Of a DNA stretch of 6,920 nt, positions 1 through 6,525 are shown piece after piece (within the stretch, counting starts at the first letter, position 1; every line of letters starts with the position of its first letter). This stretch comes from Syntrophomonadaceae bacterium (lineage in GTDB: Bacteria > Bacillota > Syntrophomonadia > Syntrophomonadales > Syntrophomonadaceae), in the NCBI GenBank assembly GCA_028686565.1, contig JAQUBU010000121.1, positions 1 to 6,920 on the forward strand, in the 5' to 3' direction. The notes beneath the pieces were generated by a model. It was not told the origin of the DNA. It saw only the letters and a list, made by a program, of their open reading frames with translations, and ran no database searches. Position numbers and translations under genes: made by a program.

Positions 1-61
1 TGGAACACTTCTTGCTTATTAGGCTTACCAACTGCATTTCTTTCTCGTCCAACCTTGTCAT
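1..61 (-). CDS. Start of an unidentified gene, cut by the window edge
   Basis: A reading frame opens with ATG at 61-59 and stays open for 20 codons to the window edge (MTRLDEKEMQLVSLISKKCS). The start is chosen because AAGGAG (plus-strand 71-76) lies 9 bases upstream. A second in-frame ATG at 70-68 directly abuts that site and is too close to use it. The visible residues are hydrophilic with no signal peptide. It reads in the same direction as spo0J, 153 bases after its stop, with the parS palindrome between. Too little is visible to assign a family. Genes for bactofilin-like or DUF4446 proteins are often found after spo0J in Clostridia, but nothing here identifies either. Confidence 0.55.
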   Translation of the reverse strand, partial: MTRLDEKEMQLVSLISKKCS

Positions 62-147
62 GCTAAACATCTCCTTAAGTTTGTTTGTGGAGATTATTAC
101 CATTTACACGGTTGGAAATACGCTCTCGGAATAAATTTTTAACGCAC

Positions 148-185
148 AGCGGGTGGAATGTTTCACGTGAAACATTCCACCCGCT
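148..185. promoter_or_regulatory. parS: parS centromere site inside a perfect 38-base palindrome
   Basis: Bases 159-174 read TGTTTCACGTGAAACA, a perfect match to the Firmicute parS consensus (TGTTNCACGTGNAACA class). Known role: Spo0J/ParB binds here, loads CTP-dependent sliding clamps, and forms the partition complex near the origin. The dyad continues without mismatch to 148-185, 11 bases beyond parS on each side with GC-rich ends, well past the usual 16. In the B. subtilis locus a parS lies inside spo0J, whereas here it is 30 bases after the spo0J stop. As RNA the palindrome would form a very long stem. On the minus strand no U-tract follows directly, so it is not a textbook terminator for spo0J. 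On the plus strand a moderately T-rich stretch follows. Confidence 0.93.
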
Positions 186-214
186 TCTCTTTGTTATTTT
201 TGCTTTCCCAAGTC

Positions 215-1031
215 TTATTTAATGCCCATAAGCTCGACAATTCGCTCCAGGTCCTCTTCATTGAAGTAGGTTATTTCTATTTTGCCTCCCTGTCGTTTGT
301 CGATAATTTCAGCCTTGGTTCCAAAGTGTTTTTCCAACTTTTCCTCCAATTCTGCTATTTCGATTTCCTTGACAGGAAATTTCTTCTTGCGTTCAATAAC
401 CAATTTAATCCTTTTTTCAGTGGCTCGTACGGATAATTTTTCGGAAATGATCTCTTTCGCAGCTGCTACCTGCTCTTTAGCATGTGCCAATGCCATTATG
501 CTTCGTGCATGCCCTGCAGTCAGCTGTCCATGCTCTATCATTTTAATAATCTCAGGGGGCAATGTTAATATTCGCACAGTGTTTGCAACATGTGCCCGGC
601 TTTTCCCAATCTTCGCAGCCAGCATCTCTTGTGTATATCCGTAACTATCAATCATATTCCTGTAAGCATAACCCTCTTCCAGGACCGTTAAATCATCACG
701 CTGTATATTCTCAACCAAAGAAATCTCTGCTGCTTTCGTGTCATCAATTTCACGTATTATTGCGGGAATGCTTGTCAGTCCCGCTACTTGAGCAGCCCGG
801 AAGCGCCGTTCGCCTGCGATGATCTCGTAACCGTCCTTATTCGGCCTAACCAATATTGGCTGCAACATTCCATGCTCCCTTATGGAGTCGGCCAATTCCT
901 GCAACGCCTCCTGGTCAAAATTCTTTCGCGGTTGTTCTTTGGCGGCCTTAATTACTGCAGGAGATAATTGACATACCTGTTGTATATCGCCCTGTAAATC
1001 AAGATCATTTGATAACAATGCATCCAAGCCT

Positions 1032-1054
<23 letters not shown>
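215..1054 (-). CDS. spo0J: Chromosome-partitioning protein Spo0J/ParB
   Basis: ParB-family CTPase that binds parS, spreads as a clamp and, with Soj, segregates origins; in sporulators it also counters Soj inhibition of sporulation. The protein is 279 aa, a usual length. It starts with the typical KRGLGRGLDALL segment that contacts ParA. The CTP-binding domain has QPILVR (65-70), GERRFRA (81-87) and ENIQRDDL (115-122). A helix-turn-helix region (about 139-182) follows, then the C-terminal dimerisation domain ending KIEITYFNEEDLERIVELMG. The DNA-specificity positions are R153, T159, T164 and G181, the parS-type pattern. The start is GTG at 1054, preceded by GGAGGTG (plus 1062-1068) at 7 bases. 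It overlaps the soj stop by 23 bases, so translation is probably coupled. Oddity: the usual NPxQPR stretch reads AAKEQPR (37-43). Confidence 0.97.
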
Positions 1055-1808
<754 letters not shown>

Positions 1809-1842
1809 TAATGGTCCGCCTTTCATAAACATAAGTAATGTA

Positions 1843-1869
1843 TTTCGCATGGACTGTGTTAAATCCTGC
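1843..1869 (-). promoter_or_regulatory. Possible sigma-H-type promoter for soj-spo0J
   Basis: Reading the minus strand, GCAGGATTT (1869-1861) matches the B. subtilis sigma-H -35 consensus RNAGGAWWW fully. After 11 bases comes TGCGAAA (1849-1843), which keeps the GAA core of RNNGAAT but misses the first and last positions. A start near 1836 would give a leader of about 28 bases to the soj ATG. No good sigma-A promoter was found between the terminator and soj; TATAGT at 1879-1874 has no matching -35. This is pattern matching only. Confidence 0.3.
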
Positions 1870-1890
1870 TAATACTATAATCTTAAAATA

Positions 1891-1913
1891 AAAAAACGCG
1901 AGTTTTCCCTCGC
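1891..1913 (-). terminator. Intrinsic terminator between noc and soj
   Basis: On the minus strand, GCGAG (1913-1909) pairs with CTCGC (1902-1898) around a 6-base loop, followed by G and six T (1896-1891). The other side also has T-rich sequence (1916-1920), so it may work weakly in both directions. It lies 256 bases after the noc stop and 83 bases before the soj ATG, and so divides the cluster into an upstream noc unit and a soj-spo0J unit. The stem is short at 5 pairs but GC-rich. Confidence 0.7.
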
Positions 1914-2027
1914 ACTTTTTACGTTTTAAAAAGCGCGGTTTAACTCACTTGTTGCAGATTATTTAATTGCATGCTATTTTAAGCATTCTTATTTTTAAGC
2001 ATCTAAGTAAACTTCGGAGCAGTTTGT

Positions 2028-2132
2028 TTAGCACCGCTGCAACGAGGCTGGGCTCGCCCCCCCTCTCACTTGCTTGCCTTCGCCGGGTGTTGTTGCCATG
2101 CTCCGCCAACATCCGCACTCATATTTATACAT
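2028..2132 (-). other. 34-codon frame in a GC-rich intergenic block, doubtful coding
   Basis: ATG at 2132 opens a 34-codon frame ending in TAA at 2030-2028. The product starts MYKYECGCWRSM and ends RGGASPASLQRC. There is no proper ribosome binding site: TTTGAG abuts the ATG, and the start is only about 9 bases from the TATAAT at 2146-2141. An internal ATG (codon 12) also lacks a well-spaced site. The last codons (ASLQRC) coincide with the 17-base repeated motif, so the frame may simply be a reading of the repeat. No family is recognised. Confidence 0.15.
2031..2050. repeat. Recurrent intergenic motif, copy A (noc-soj gap)
   Basis: Bases 2031-2047 read GCACCGCTGCAACGAGG, identical over 17 bases to copy B at 3137-3153. 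Bases 2036-2050 (GCTGCAACGAGGCTG) are identical over 15 bases to copy C at 5853-5867. All copies are outside confident genes and in the same orientation. Flanking sequences are not shared between copies. Confidence 0.75.
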
Positions 2133-2168
2133 CTCAAATTATTATACAGGGGTATTTTTCAAGGGTAA

Positions 2169-3023
2169 CTATTTAGCTAAACGGCGGTTGGTTTTTCGTT
2201 GTTTTTCTATTTTTATAACGATCTCATATTGATCTTCATTGTCATTCTCCAACATTAAAATATTCACTCCGGTCTGTCGGGCGCGTCTGACAGTTTCTCT
2301 TATAGTGTTTAAAAATATCCGTGCATCCCGGATTACCATGGATACATTCTGGCCGCTTTCTTTAGATTTCATTGCCTGGGGAATATTATTGCGGCTGATC
2401 CTTTCCACCAGTTCTTCGGTATCCTTAACCGTTAATTCCTTTTCATATATCTCATGTATTACCTCGATTTGCATTTCAACAGTATTAAGTTTTAATAAAG
2501 CCCTGGCATGTCGCTCTGTAATTCGGTCGGTCAATATCAAACTTCGAACTTTCTCAGGTATCTTTAATAACCGCAGCTTATTTGCGATAGCTGCCTGGCT
2601 CCGGCCGATTTTACGTGCTAATACTTCCTGGGTCATGCCAAAGCTATTTATCAAGGCACAGTAGGCATTCGCCTCTTCGAAGTAATTTAATTCTCTTCTC
2701 TGCAGGTTCTCAATAAGAGAAACTGCCGCAACCTTCTCGTCCTCCATTTCCTGTATTATGGCTGGAATTGCACTCAAACCCAGCATACAGCAAGCTCGGA
2801 ACCTTCTTTCCCCCGCAATTATCTGATATTTGTCATCTAACTTTCGAACCACAATGGGCTGAATTATGCCGTAGGATTCAATAGACTGCGCCAATTCCTG
2901 TAATTCTGCCTGATTAAACTGCCTGCGCGGCTGGTAAGGATTGGGACTGAGCTTGTCCAGAGGAATTTCACAAATCTTCCTTTCTCCTTGTTTACCTAAC
3001 AGTTTCTCCAATTGTTTTAACAC
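2169..3023 (-). CDS. noc: Nucleoid occlusion protein Noc (ParB paralogue)
   Basis: A ParB-family CTPase that in Bacillus binds NBS sites, attaches DNA to the membrane and blocks Z-ring assembly over the nucleoid. From GTG 3023 the protein is 284 aa, like B. subtilis Noc (about 283). It has NPYQPRR (28-34), GERRFRA (71-77), ENLQRREL (105-112), a helix-turn-helix region (about 129-172), and the Noc-type C-terminal segment RDARIFLNTIRETV (232-245). The specificity positions are Q143, K149, K154 and R171, the Noc set rather than the ParB set. The frame continues 16 codons upstream, but AGGAGGTG (plus 3031-3038) lies 7 bases before GTG 3023. That start also gives an N-terminus MLKQLEKLLGKQ with L2, L5, L8 and L9 on one helical face, like the membrane-targeting helix of Noc. 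TTG at 3026 is a weaker alternative start. Confidence 0.92.
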   Translation of the reverse strand: MLKQLEKLLGKQGERKICEIPLDKLSPNPYQPRRQFNQAELQELAQSIESYGIIQPIVVRKLDDKYQIIAGERRFRACCMLGLSAIPAIIQEMEDEKVAAVSLIENLQRRELNYFEEANAYCALINSFGMTQEVLARKIGRSQAAIANKLRLLKIPEKVRSLILTDRITERHARALLKLNTVEMQIEVIHEIYEKELTVKDTEELVERISRNNIPQAMKSKESGQNVSMVIRDARIFLNTIRETVRRARQTGVNILMLENDNEDQYEIVIKIEKQRKTNRRLAK

Positions 3024-3136
3024 CAATAAACACCTCCTATGTTCTTTAGTAAACCACCATGCAAGACACAATGTATAAATAAAGAGCTAAAGGCGGGAGA
3101 TTTGCACAGAAAGCTTAAAATATATATTTTTTCTTT

Positions 3137-3153
3137 GCACCGCTGCAACGAGG
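3137..3153. repeat. Recurrent intergenic motif, copy B (noc leader)
   Basis: GCACCGCTGCAACGAGG, identical over 17 bases to copy A. On the minus strand it reads CCTCGTTGCAGCGGTGC and lies 114 bases before the noc start, where the noc mRNA leader would begin. It directly follows the candidate -10 at 3158-3153. Confidence 0.75.
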
Positions 3154-3181
3154 TTAGAGATTAGAACCCGAACGCTGTAAA
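3153..3181 (-). promoter_or_regulatory. Candidate sigma-A promoter for noc
   Basis: Minus-strand TTTACA (3181-3176, five of six against TTGACA) is separated by 17 bases from TCTAAC (3158-3153, four of six against TATAAT). An alternative just downstream is TTGCAG (3148-3143) with TATATA (3126-3121) at 16 bases. Either would serve noc separately from mnmG-rsmG. No terminator was seen after rsmG, so read-through into noc is also possible. Confidence 0.35.
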
Positions 3182-3207
3182 TAAGCGGGGGACATATTTT
3201 TACCTCG

Positions 3208-3855
3208 TTATAATGGTCTCTTGGACGGTATTCCCACCCGGCGCGGATATTTATCAGGGGTAGCTTGATCTTTTTGACAAATGACGATGACACGGTCTCT
3301 TTCGTCCAGCAAATTATAAGATAATATCTGCTGGACTGTACCACCTAATATATCAAATGCTGATCCGGCTGCCTTTACTTCTTCCTGATAGTTGCGGCCC
3401 TTCCAAAGCATCAAACTTCCTCCCTTTTTCAATAGTGGCAACCCATATTCCAGCAATATATTCATATTAGCAACCGCTCTGGCGGTGCAAATATCAAAAG
3501 ATTCTCTATATTTGGGGTCATGTCCAACTTCTTCAGCACGTTGCCTTAAAACGCTAACATTAGCCAGCGCCAATTGTTCTTTAACCTTCTCCAAAAAAGA
3601 ACTCTTTTTTAAGTCGGCTTCCAATAAAGTAAATTCTGTTTCAGGGCATTCTAATGCCAGGATCAAAGCGGGAAAGCCTGCCCCACTCCCGATATCAATT
3701 ACTCTTTTTCCATCCCAGTTAATTTCCTTTAGCATAATCAGGCTATCTTCAATATGTTTGTCTACTTCTTGATCAAAACTTCTTCGGCTTACGAGATTAT
3801 GCAGAGTATTTTCTTCCTGTAACATCCTTATAAACTCTTTTACATTATATTCCAC
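3208..3855 (-). CDS. rsmG: 16S rRNA (guanine-N7) methyltransferase RsmG (GidB)
   Basis: SAM-dependent methyltransferase that makes m7G in the 530 loop of 16S rRNA (G527 in E. coli numbering); loss of function gives low-level streptomycin resistance in several bacteria. The 215 aa protein has the SAM-binding loop DIGSGAGFP (54-62), the acidic residue E79 after the second strand, the conserved TARAVAN (124-130), LWKG (150-153), and the family tail KYPRRVGIPSKRP. The start is GTG at 3855, with GAGG (plus 3861-3864) 5 bases upstream. The mnmG TAA is in the same frame 9 bases before, so no longer start exists. The protein is about 24 residues shorter than B. subtilis RsmG (239 aa), with the first helical stretch missing. 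The SAM core is intact and it is probably functional. It is co-transcribed with mnmG. Confidence 0.96.
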   Translation of the reverse strand: MEYNVKEFIRMLQEENTLHNLVSRRSFDQEVDKHIEDSLIMLKEINWDGKRVIDIGSGAGFPALILALECPETEFTLLEADLKKSSFLEKVKEQLALANVSVLRQRAEEVGHDPKYRESFDICTARAVANMNILLEYGLPLLKKGGSLMLWKGRNYQEEVKAAGSAFDILGGTVQQILSYNLLDERDRVIVICQKDQATPDKYPRRVGIPSKRPL

Positions 3856-3864
3856 TTCAACCTC

Positions 3865-5739
3865 TTATTTCCTTCTTTTTTTCTCTAAAAATATTAATAA
3901 AACATTTATATCTGCCGGATTAACCCCCGAAACCCTTGAGGCTTGGCCTATTGACATTGGGCGTACCAGTTTTAGTTTCTGTAATGCTTCGTTAGATAAG
4001 CTGTATACTTCATCGTAATTTATATCTTCCGGCAGTTGGCGGTTTTCCAGTTTTTCGAATTTTTTTACCTGTTCAATTTGCTTATTAATATAACCTTCAT
4101 ACTTTGCCTGGGTTTCAAGCTGTTCCATTATATCCAGGCCATTATCCGCCAGCAGGCCTAATTCCACAAAGTCCATGATATTTATTTCGGGCCTGCGCAG
4201 CAGTTCCCAGAGCGATATCCTGTCACGCAAAGGCGCACTGTTCCTGTTTTTTAGAAATTCTGCTATTTTTTTATCCAGCGGTGTAAAGGTTGTAAACTTC
4301 ATCTCGTTAGTCTCAACTTCCAGAATTTCTACCTTTTGCTGAAACGCCAACCATCTTTGATCCGAAACCAGCCCAATTTGCCGCCCTTTCTCAGTCAATC
4401 TTAAATCAGCATTATCCTGGCGCAACAGGAGACGGTATTCAGCTCGCGAGGTCAATAATCGATAAGGTTCATCCGCATCCTTGTTAATCAGGTCATCAAT
4501 CATGACCCCTATGTAGGCTTCACTGCGTTTTAACAGGAACGGATCTTTTCCTTTGACTTTTAATGCAGCATTAATCCCAGCTATTAAGCCCTGTGCGGCA
4601 GCTTCTTCATATCCTGAGGTGCCGTTAATCTGTCCAGCAGTAAATAATCCGGATATCTTTTTGGTTTCCAGGCTTAATTTTAATTGCGCTGGAATTACAT
4701 AATCGTACTCAATGGCATAACCAGTTCGCATAATTCGTACATTTTCCAAACCAGGAATACTCTCCAATACTTGCATTTGCACATCTTCGGGCATACTGGT
4801 ATTTAATCCTTGTACATACATTTCATCAGTGTCTCGGCCTTCAGGTTCAACAAACAACTGGTGGGCATCCTTATGGGCAAAGCGTACTACCTTGTCCTCA
4901 AAAGACGGACAATACCGGGGCCCTTTGCCTTTTATAACTCCTGTAAAAAGGGGCGCGCGTTCAATATTATCCATTACTATCTGGTGGGTGCGGGCATGGC
5001 TGTGGGTTAACCAGCAGGAAAGCTGGGGCCGGGTATTTCTTTGTCCCATATAGGAAAAGCTTAATATCCGTTCATCCCCAGGCTGCTCTACCATTTTTGT
5101 AAAATCAACACTCCGGCGGTCAATCCGCGGGGGGGTTCCGGTTTTAAAGCGGCCCAGTTCCAGACCCATTCGTCTCAGGCTGTCAGATAGTTTTACGGCA
5201 GGATACTGATTGCCTGGGCCTCCATCAAAAATAACATCGCCAACTATAATACGGCCTTTCAAATAAGTTCCCGATGTAACTACTACCGCTCGGCATTCCA
5301 CCCGGGCTCCTGTTTTTGTAGTTATCGCAACCACTTGTTCATTTTCTGTCTCGATATCTTCTACTTCAGCCATTAATATATGCAGTTTGCTTTCGCCGAG
5401 TAAGGTTTTAAGCATTTCGTTATAGTATTCCCGCTTGTCGGCCTGGGCTCTTAGCGCTTGCACTGCCGGACCTTTGCCGGTATTAATTAATCTCATCTGG
5501 AGACTGCTTTTATCTATATTTATGGCCATTTCGCCCCCTAATGCATCTATCTCCCGTACCAATTGTGCTTTGGCGGGTCCCCCGATAGAAGGATTACAAG
5601 GCATTAACGCAATATGCTCCATACTCATGGTAACCAGCAAAGTTTCGCAGCCTATGCGCGCGGCGGCCAACGCAGCCTCACACCCGGCATGCCCGGCTCC
5701 AATTACTACTACATCACACTTGCCTGCTTGATAAATCAT
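3865..5739 (-). CDS. mnmG: tRNA uridine-34 cmnm5 modification enzyme MnmG (GidA)
   Basis: FAD-dependent partner of MnmE. Together they install carboxymethylaminomethyl (or aminomethyl) groups on C5 of wobble U34 in tRNAs reading NNA/NNG codons, using methylene-tetrahydrofolate. The 624 aa length is typical. It shows the FAD dinucleotide fold GAGHAGCE (14-21), MPCNPSIGGPAKAQ (46-59, conserved C48), GPRYCPSFEDK (273-283, catalytic-type C277), the second FAD segment GLFTAGQINGTSGYEEA (364-380), and the C-terminal helical domain ending RPMSIGQASRVSGVNPADI, which contacts MnmE. The start is ATG 5739, with GGAGG (plus 5745-5749) 5 bases upstream; the frame is open for 40 more codons but that part is the leader. 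The usual upstream neighbour mnmE is not within 1.18 kb. Confidence 0.98.
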   Translation of the reverse strand: MIYQAGKCDVVVIGAGHAGCEAALAAARIGCETLLVTMSMEHIALMPCNPSIGGPAKAQLVREIDALGGEMAINIDKSSLQMRLINTGKGPAVQALRAQADKREYYNEMLKTLLGESKLHILMAEVEDIETENEQVVAITTKTGARVECRAVVVTSGTYLKGRIIVGDVIFDGGPGNQYPAVKLSDSLRRMGLELGRFKTGTPPRIDRRSVDFTKMVEQPGDERILSFSYMGQRNTRPQLSCWLTHSHARTHQIVMDNIERAPLFTGVIKGKGPRYCPSFEDKVVRFAHKDAHQLFVEPEGRDTDEMYVQGLNTSMPEDVQMQVLESIPGLENVRIMRTGYAIEYDYVIPAQLKLSLETKKISGLFTAGQINGTSGYEEAAAQGLIAGINAALKVKGKDPFLLKRSEAYIGVMIDDLINKDADEPYRLLTSRAEYRLLLRQDNADLRLTEKGRQIGLVSDQRWLAFQQKVEILEVETNEMKFTTFTPLDKKIAEFLKNRNSAPLRDRISLWELLRRPEINIMDFVELGLLADNGLDIMEQLETQAKYEGYINKQIEQVKKFEKLENRQLPEDINYDEVYSLSNEALQKLKLVRPMSIGQASRVSGVNPADINVLLIFLEKKRRK

Positions 5740-5769
5740 GACTGCCTCCATATCCAAATGTATTTTTTT

Positions 5770-5798
5770 AGCGGCGCATTTGCTTTCGCACCGCCGCT
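5770..5798 (-). promoter_or_regulatory. GC-rich hairpin in the mnmG leader
   Basis: On the minus strand AGCGGCG (5798-5792) pairs perfectly with CGCCGCT (5776-5770) around a 15-base loop that can itself form TGC/GCA. The stem is followed by seven A, not T, so it is not a terminator on this strand. It ends 20 bases before the GGAGG site of mnmG, a position from which it could affect mRNA stability or translation. No known riboswitch is recognised. Confidence 0.45.
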
Positions 5799-5803
5799 CG
5801 AGG
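5783..5803. repeat. Degenerate copy D of the recurrent intergenic motif
   Basis: On the minus strand CCTCGAGCGGCGGTGCGAAAGC (from 5803 downward) resembles copy B, which reads CCTCGTTGCAGCGGTGC followed by AAAG. The CCTCG and GCGGTGC ends are shared and the middle differs. It overlaps the leader hairpin, so the likeness could be partly chance. Confidence 0.35.
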
Positions 5804-5852
5804 TGGGTGATTTTAAGCACCAGAAGAAACTGCTCAGTAGTTTCAACATTCT

Positions 5853-5867
5853 GCTGCAACGAGGCTG
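5853..5867. repeat. Recurrent intergenic motif, copy C (mnmG leader)
   Basis: GCTGCAACGAGGCTG, identical over 15 bases to copy A (2036-2050). It lies just downstream of the candidate mnmG -10 at 5879-5874, so it would be at the 5' end of the mnmG transcript, as copy B would be for noc. On the minus strand the adjacent bases form GAGGC-GCA-GCCTC, a small hairpin. Confidence 0.7.
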
Positions 5868-5873
5868 CGCCTC

Positions 5874-5879
5874 ATTATA
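5874..5879 (-). promoter_or_regulatory. Candidate -10 element of the mnmG-rsmG promoter
   Basis: A perfect TATAAT on the minus strand, 134 bases before the mnmG ATG. The -35 region is poor (TTTTAA at 16 bases, three of six). The resulting leader would be about 128 bases, with copies C and D of the recurrent motif and the GC-rich hairpin. Confidence 0.4.
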
Positions 5880-6220
5880 ACCCGCCGCCTGTTTATTAAA
5901 ACGAACCCCCGCTTAAAAAAGCAGCTGACATTTTTATACCCATTCCTCTCGCTTCACTCAAGGCGCAAAACGAAATTAAATATATTTTTCTTTCAGACTG
6001 TCGCCGCTTTATTAAAAGGAATACCCTGTTTCCCTCAGACAGCTAATAATGTGCTTTTTAAAAGCTGTTTGTTTTAGGGGGTAGTCTAATGACTGTCTGT
6101 GTCCCTAAACAGCGTTCTGGTGCTTCTGGGGCTTCCGTTTTTAGGAATAGGCCACATTTTTAGGCAGCCCTGTTTTTTGGAGCCCTGAAATGAATTACTC
6201 TGTATTCCCTGTTTCAATCT
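5880..6220. other. Gene-free stretch upstream of mnmG
   Basis: No recognisable protein or RNA gene on either strand. Frames are short (about 50 codons at most), without convincing ribosome binding sites. It holds the inverted repeat at 6023-6115 and T-rich words such as TTTTTAGG repeated near 6138 and 6157. No mnmE C-terminus was recognised, although that gene normally precedes mnmG. Confidence 0.6.
6023..6115. repeat. Imperfect inverted repeat with CAGACAG arms
   Basis: The left arm contains CTGTTT, CCCT and CAGACAG (6024-6042). The right arm read on the other strand contains CTGTTT, AGGGACA and CAGACAG (6113-6093). Nested inside are GCTTTT-T-AAAAGC (6053-6065), TTTAGGG (6073-6079) against CCCTAAA (6103-6109), and AGTC-TAAT-GACT (6083-6094). 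This amount of overlapping symmetry resembles REP- or MITE-like elements, which move with a transposase supplied elsewhere. No transposase is present in the window. Confidence 0.5.
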
Positions 6221-6372
6221 TAATGTTAACTCAACTTTCGCAGTTGACATTGAAAGAAATTTGTAGCTTTTGAGGCGGTATCATTGATCGACGGAGTAGG
6301 CACGAGAAAGCTATGAATTTCTTTCCAGTGCGAAACTTGTAATGTTAATAGCTCAACTTTCGAAGTTGACAT
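6221..6372. repeat. 150-base repeat block: direct repeats around an inverted repeat
   Basis: CTCAACTTTCGCAGTTGACAT (6230-6250) recurs as CTCAACTTTCGAAGTTGACAT (6352-6372), one mismatch in 21, each preceded by TAATGTTAA (with three extra bases in the second copy). Each repeat is itself near-palindromic (CAACT/AGTTG). Between them, 6252-6271 (GAAAGAAATTTGTAGCTTTT) pairs with 6306-6325 at 17 of 20 positions around a 34-base loop, and weaker matching extends outward. This could be a miniature element or a structured RNA. No family is recognised. Confidence 0.6.
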
Positions 6373-6393
6373 ATTATGCGACACAACTAGCAG

Positions 6394-6525
6394 CTTGTCA
6401 TTGCTATGAAAATAGCGTTCTTGTCATTGCTATGAAACTTAGAGTTCTTGTCATTGCTATGAAATAGCGTACTTGTCATTGTAAGCGCAGCGCCTACCTG
6501 TCATTGCGAGCGCAGCGCGGCAATC
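6394..6525 (+). repeat. Five imperfect tandem units starting CTTGTCATTG
   Basis: Units start at 6394, 6420, 6447, 6472 and 6497, with spacings of 26, 27, 25 and 25 bases. The first three read CTTGTCATTGCTATGAAA followed by a variable tail (ATAGCGTT, CTTAGAGTT, TAGCGTA). The fourth and fifth change to GTAAGCGCAGCGCC and GCGAGCGCAGCGCGGCAATC. The last form is the common bacterial GTCATTGCGAGC-type intergenic repeat. The array flows into the left arm of the large inverted repeat. Confidence 0.8.

Larger units (their letters stand above)
1914..2168. other. Intergenic region between noc and its downstream terminator
   Basis: No conserved gene is seen here. The contents, in minus-strand order, are: a perfect TATAAT (2146-2141) lacking a convincing -35; a GC-rich block (2031-2132) that holds a 34-codon frame and one copy of the 17-base motif; and an AT-rich stretch (1965-2005) with two copies of a GCTTAAAA-type word and a small hairpin ATGCT-ATTTTA-AGCAT (plus 1971-1986). 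The GC-rich block differs sharply in composition from the AT-rich DNA on both sides, which suggests an inserted repeat. Confidence 0.5.

Noticed and set aside
3087..3344. 85-codon minus-strand frame between rsmG and noc
   Set aside because: More than half overlaps rsmG in another frame and the rest crosses the candidate noc promoter; there is no conserved content.
5300..5305. CCCGGG as the centre of a Noc-binding site
   Set aside because: The flanks do not match ATTTCCCGGGAAAT and it lies inside mnmG.
5740..5859. 40-residue N-terminal extension of MnmG
   Set aside because: The family starts near MIYQAGKCDVVVIGAG, the GGAGG site sits directly before ATG 5739, and the extension covers a hairpin and repeat copies.
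5901..6043. Minus-strand frame ending MSAAFLSGGSF, considered as an mnmE tail
   Set aside because: It lacks the MnmE C-terminal signature (an FCIGK-type ending) and has no supported start.
6086..6250. 54-codon minus-strand frame starting MSTAKVELTLRLKQG
   Set aside because: Its start lies in the direct repeat and its end in the inverted repeat; there is no clear ribosome binding site and no family resemblance. It is most likely a reading of repeats.
6394..6525. Regular spacing suggests a CRISPR array
   Set aside because: The repeated part is contiguous and drifts in sequence, the tails are only 7-9 bases, spacers are not unique 30-40 base segments, and no cas genes are present.
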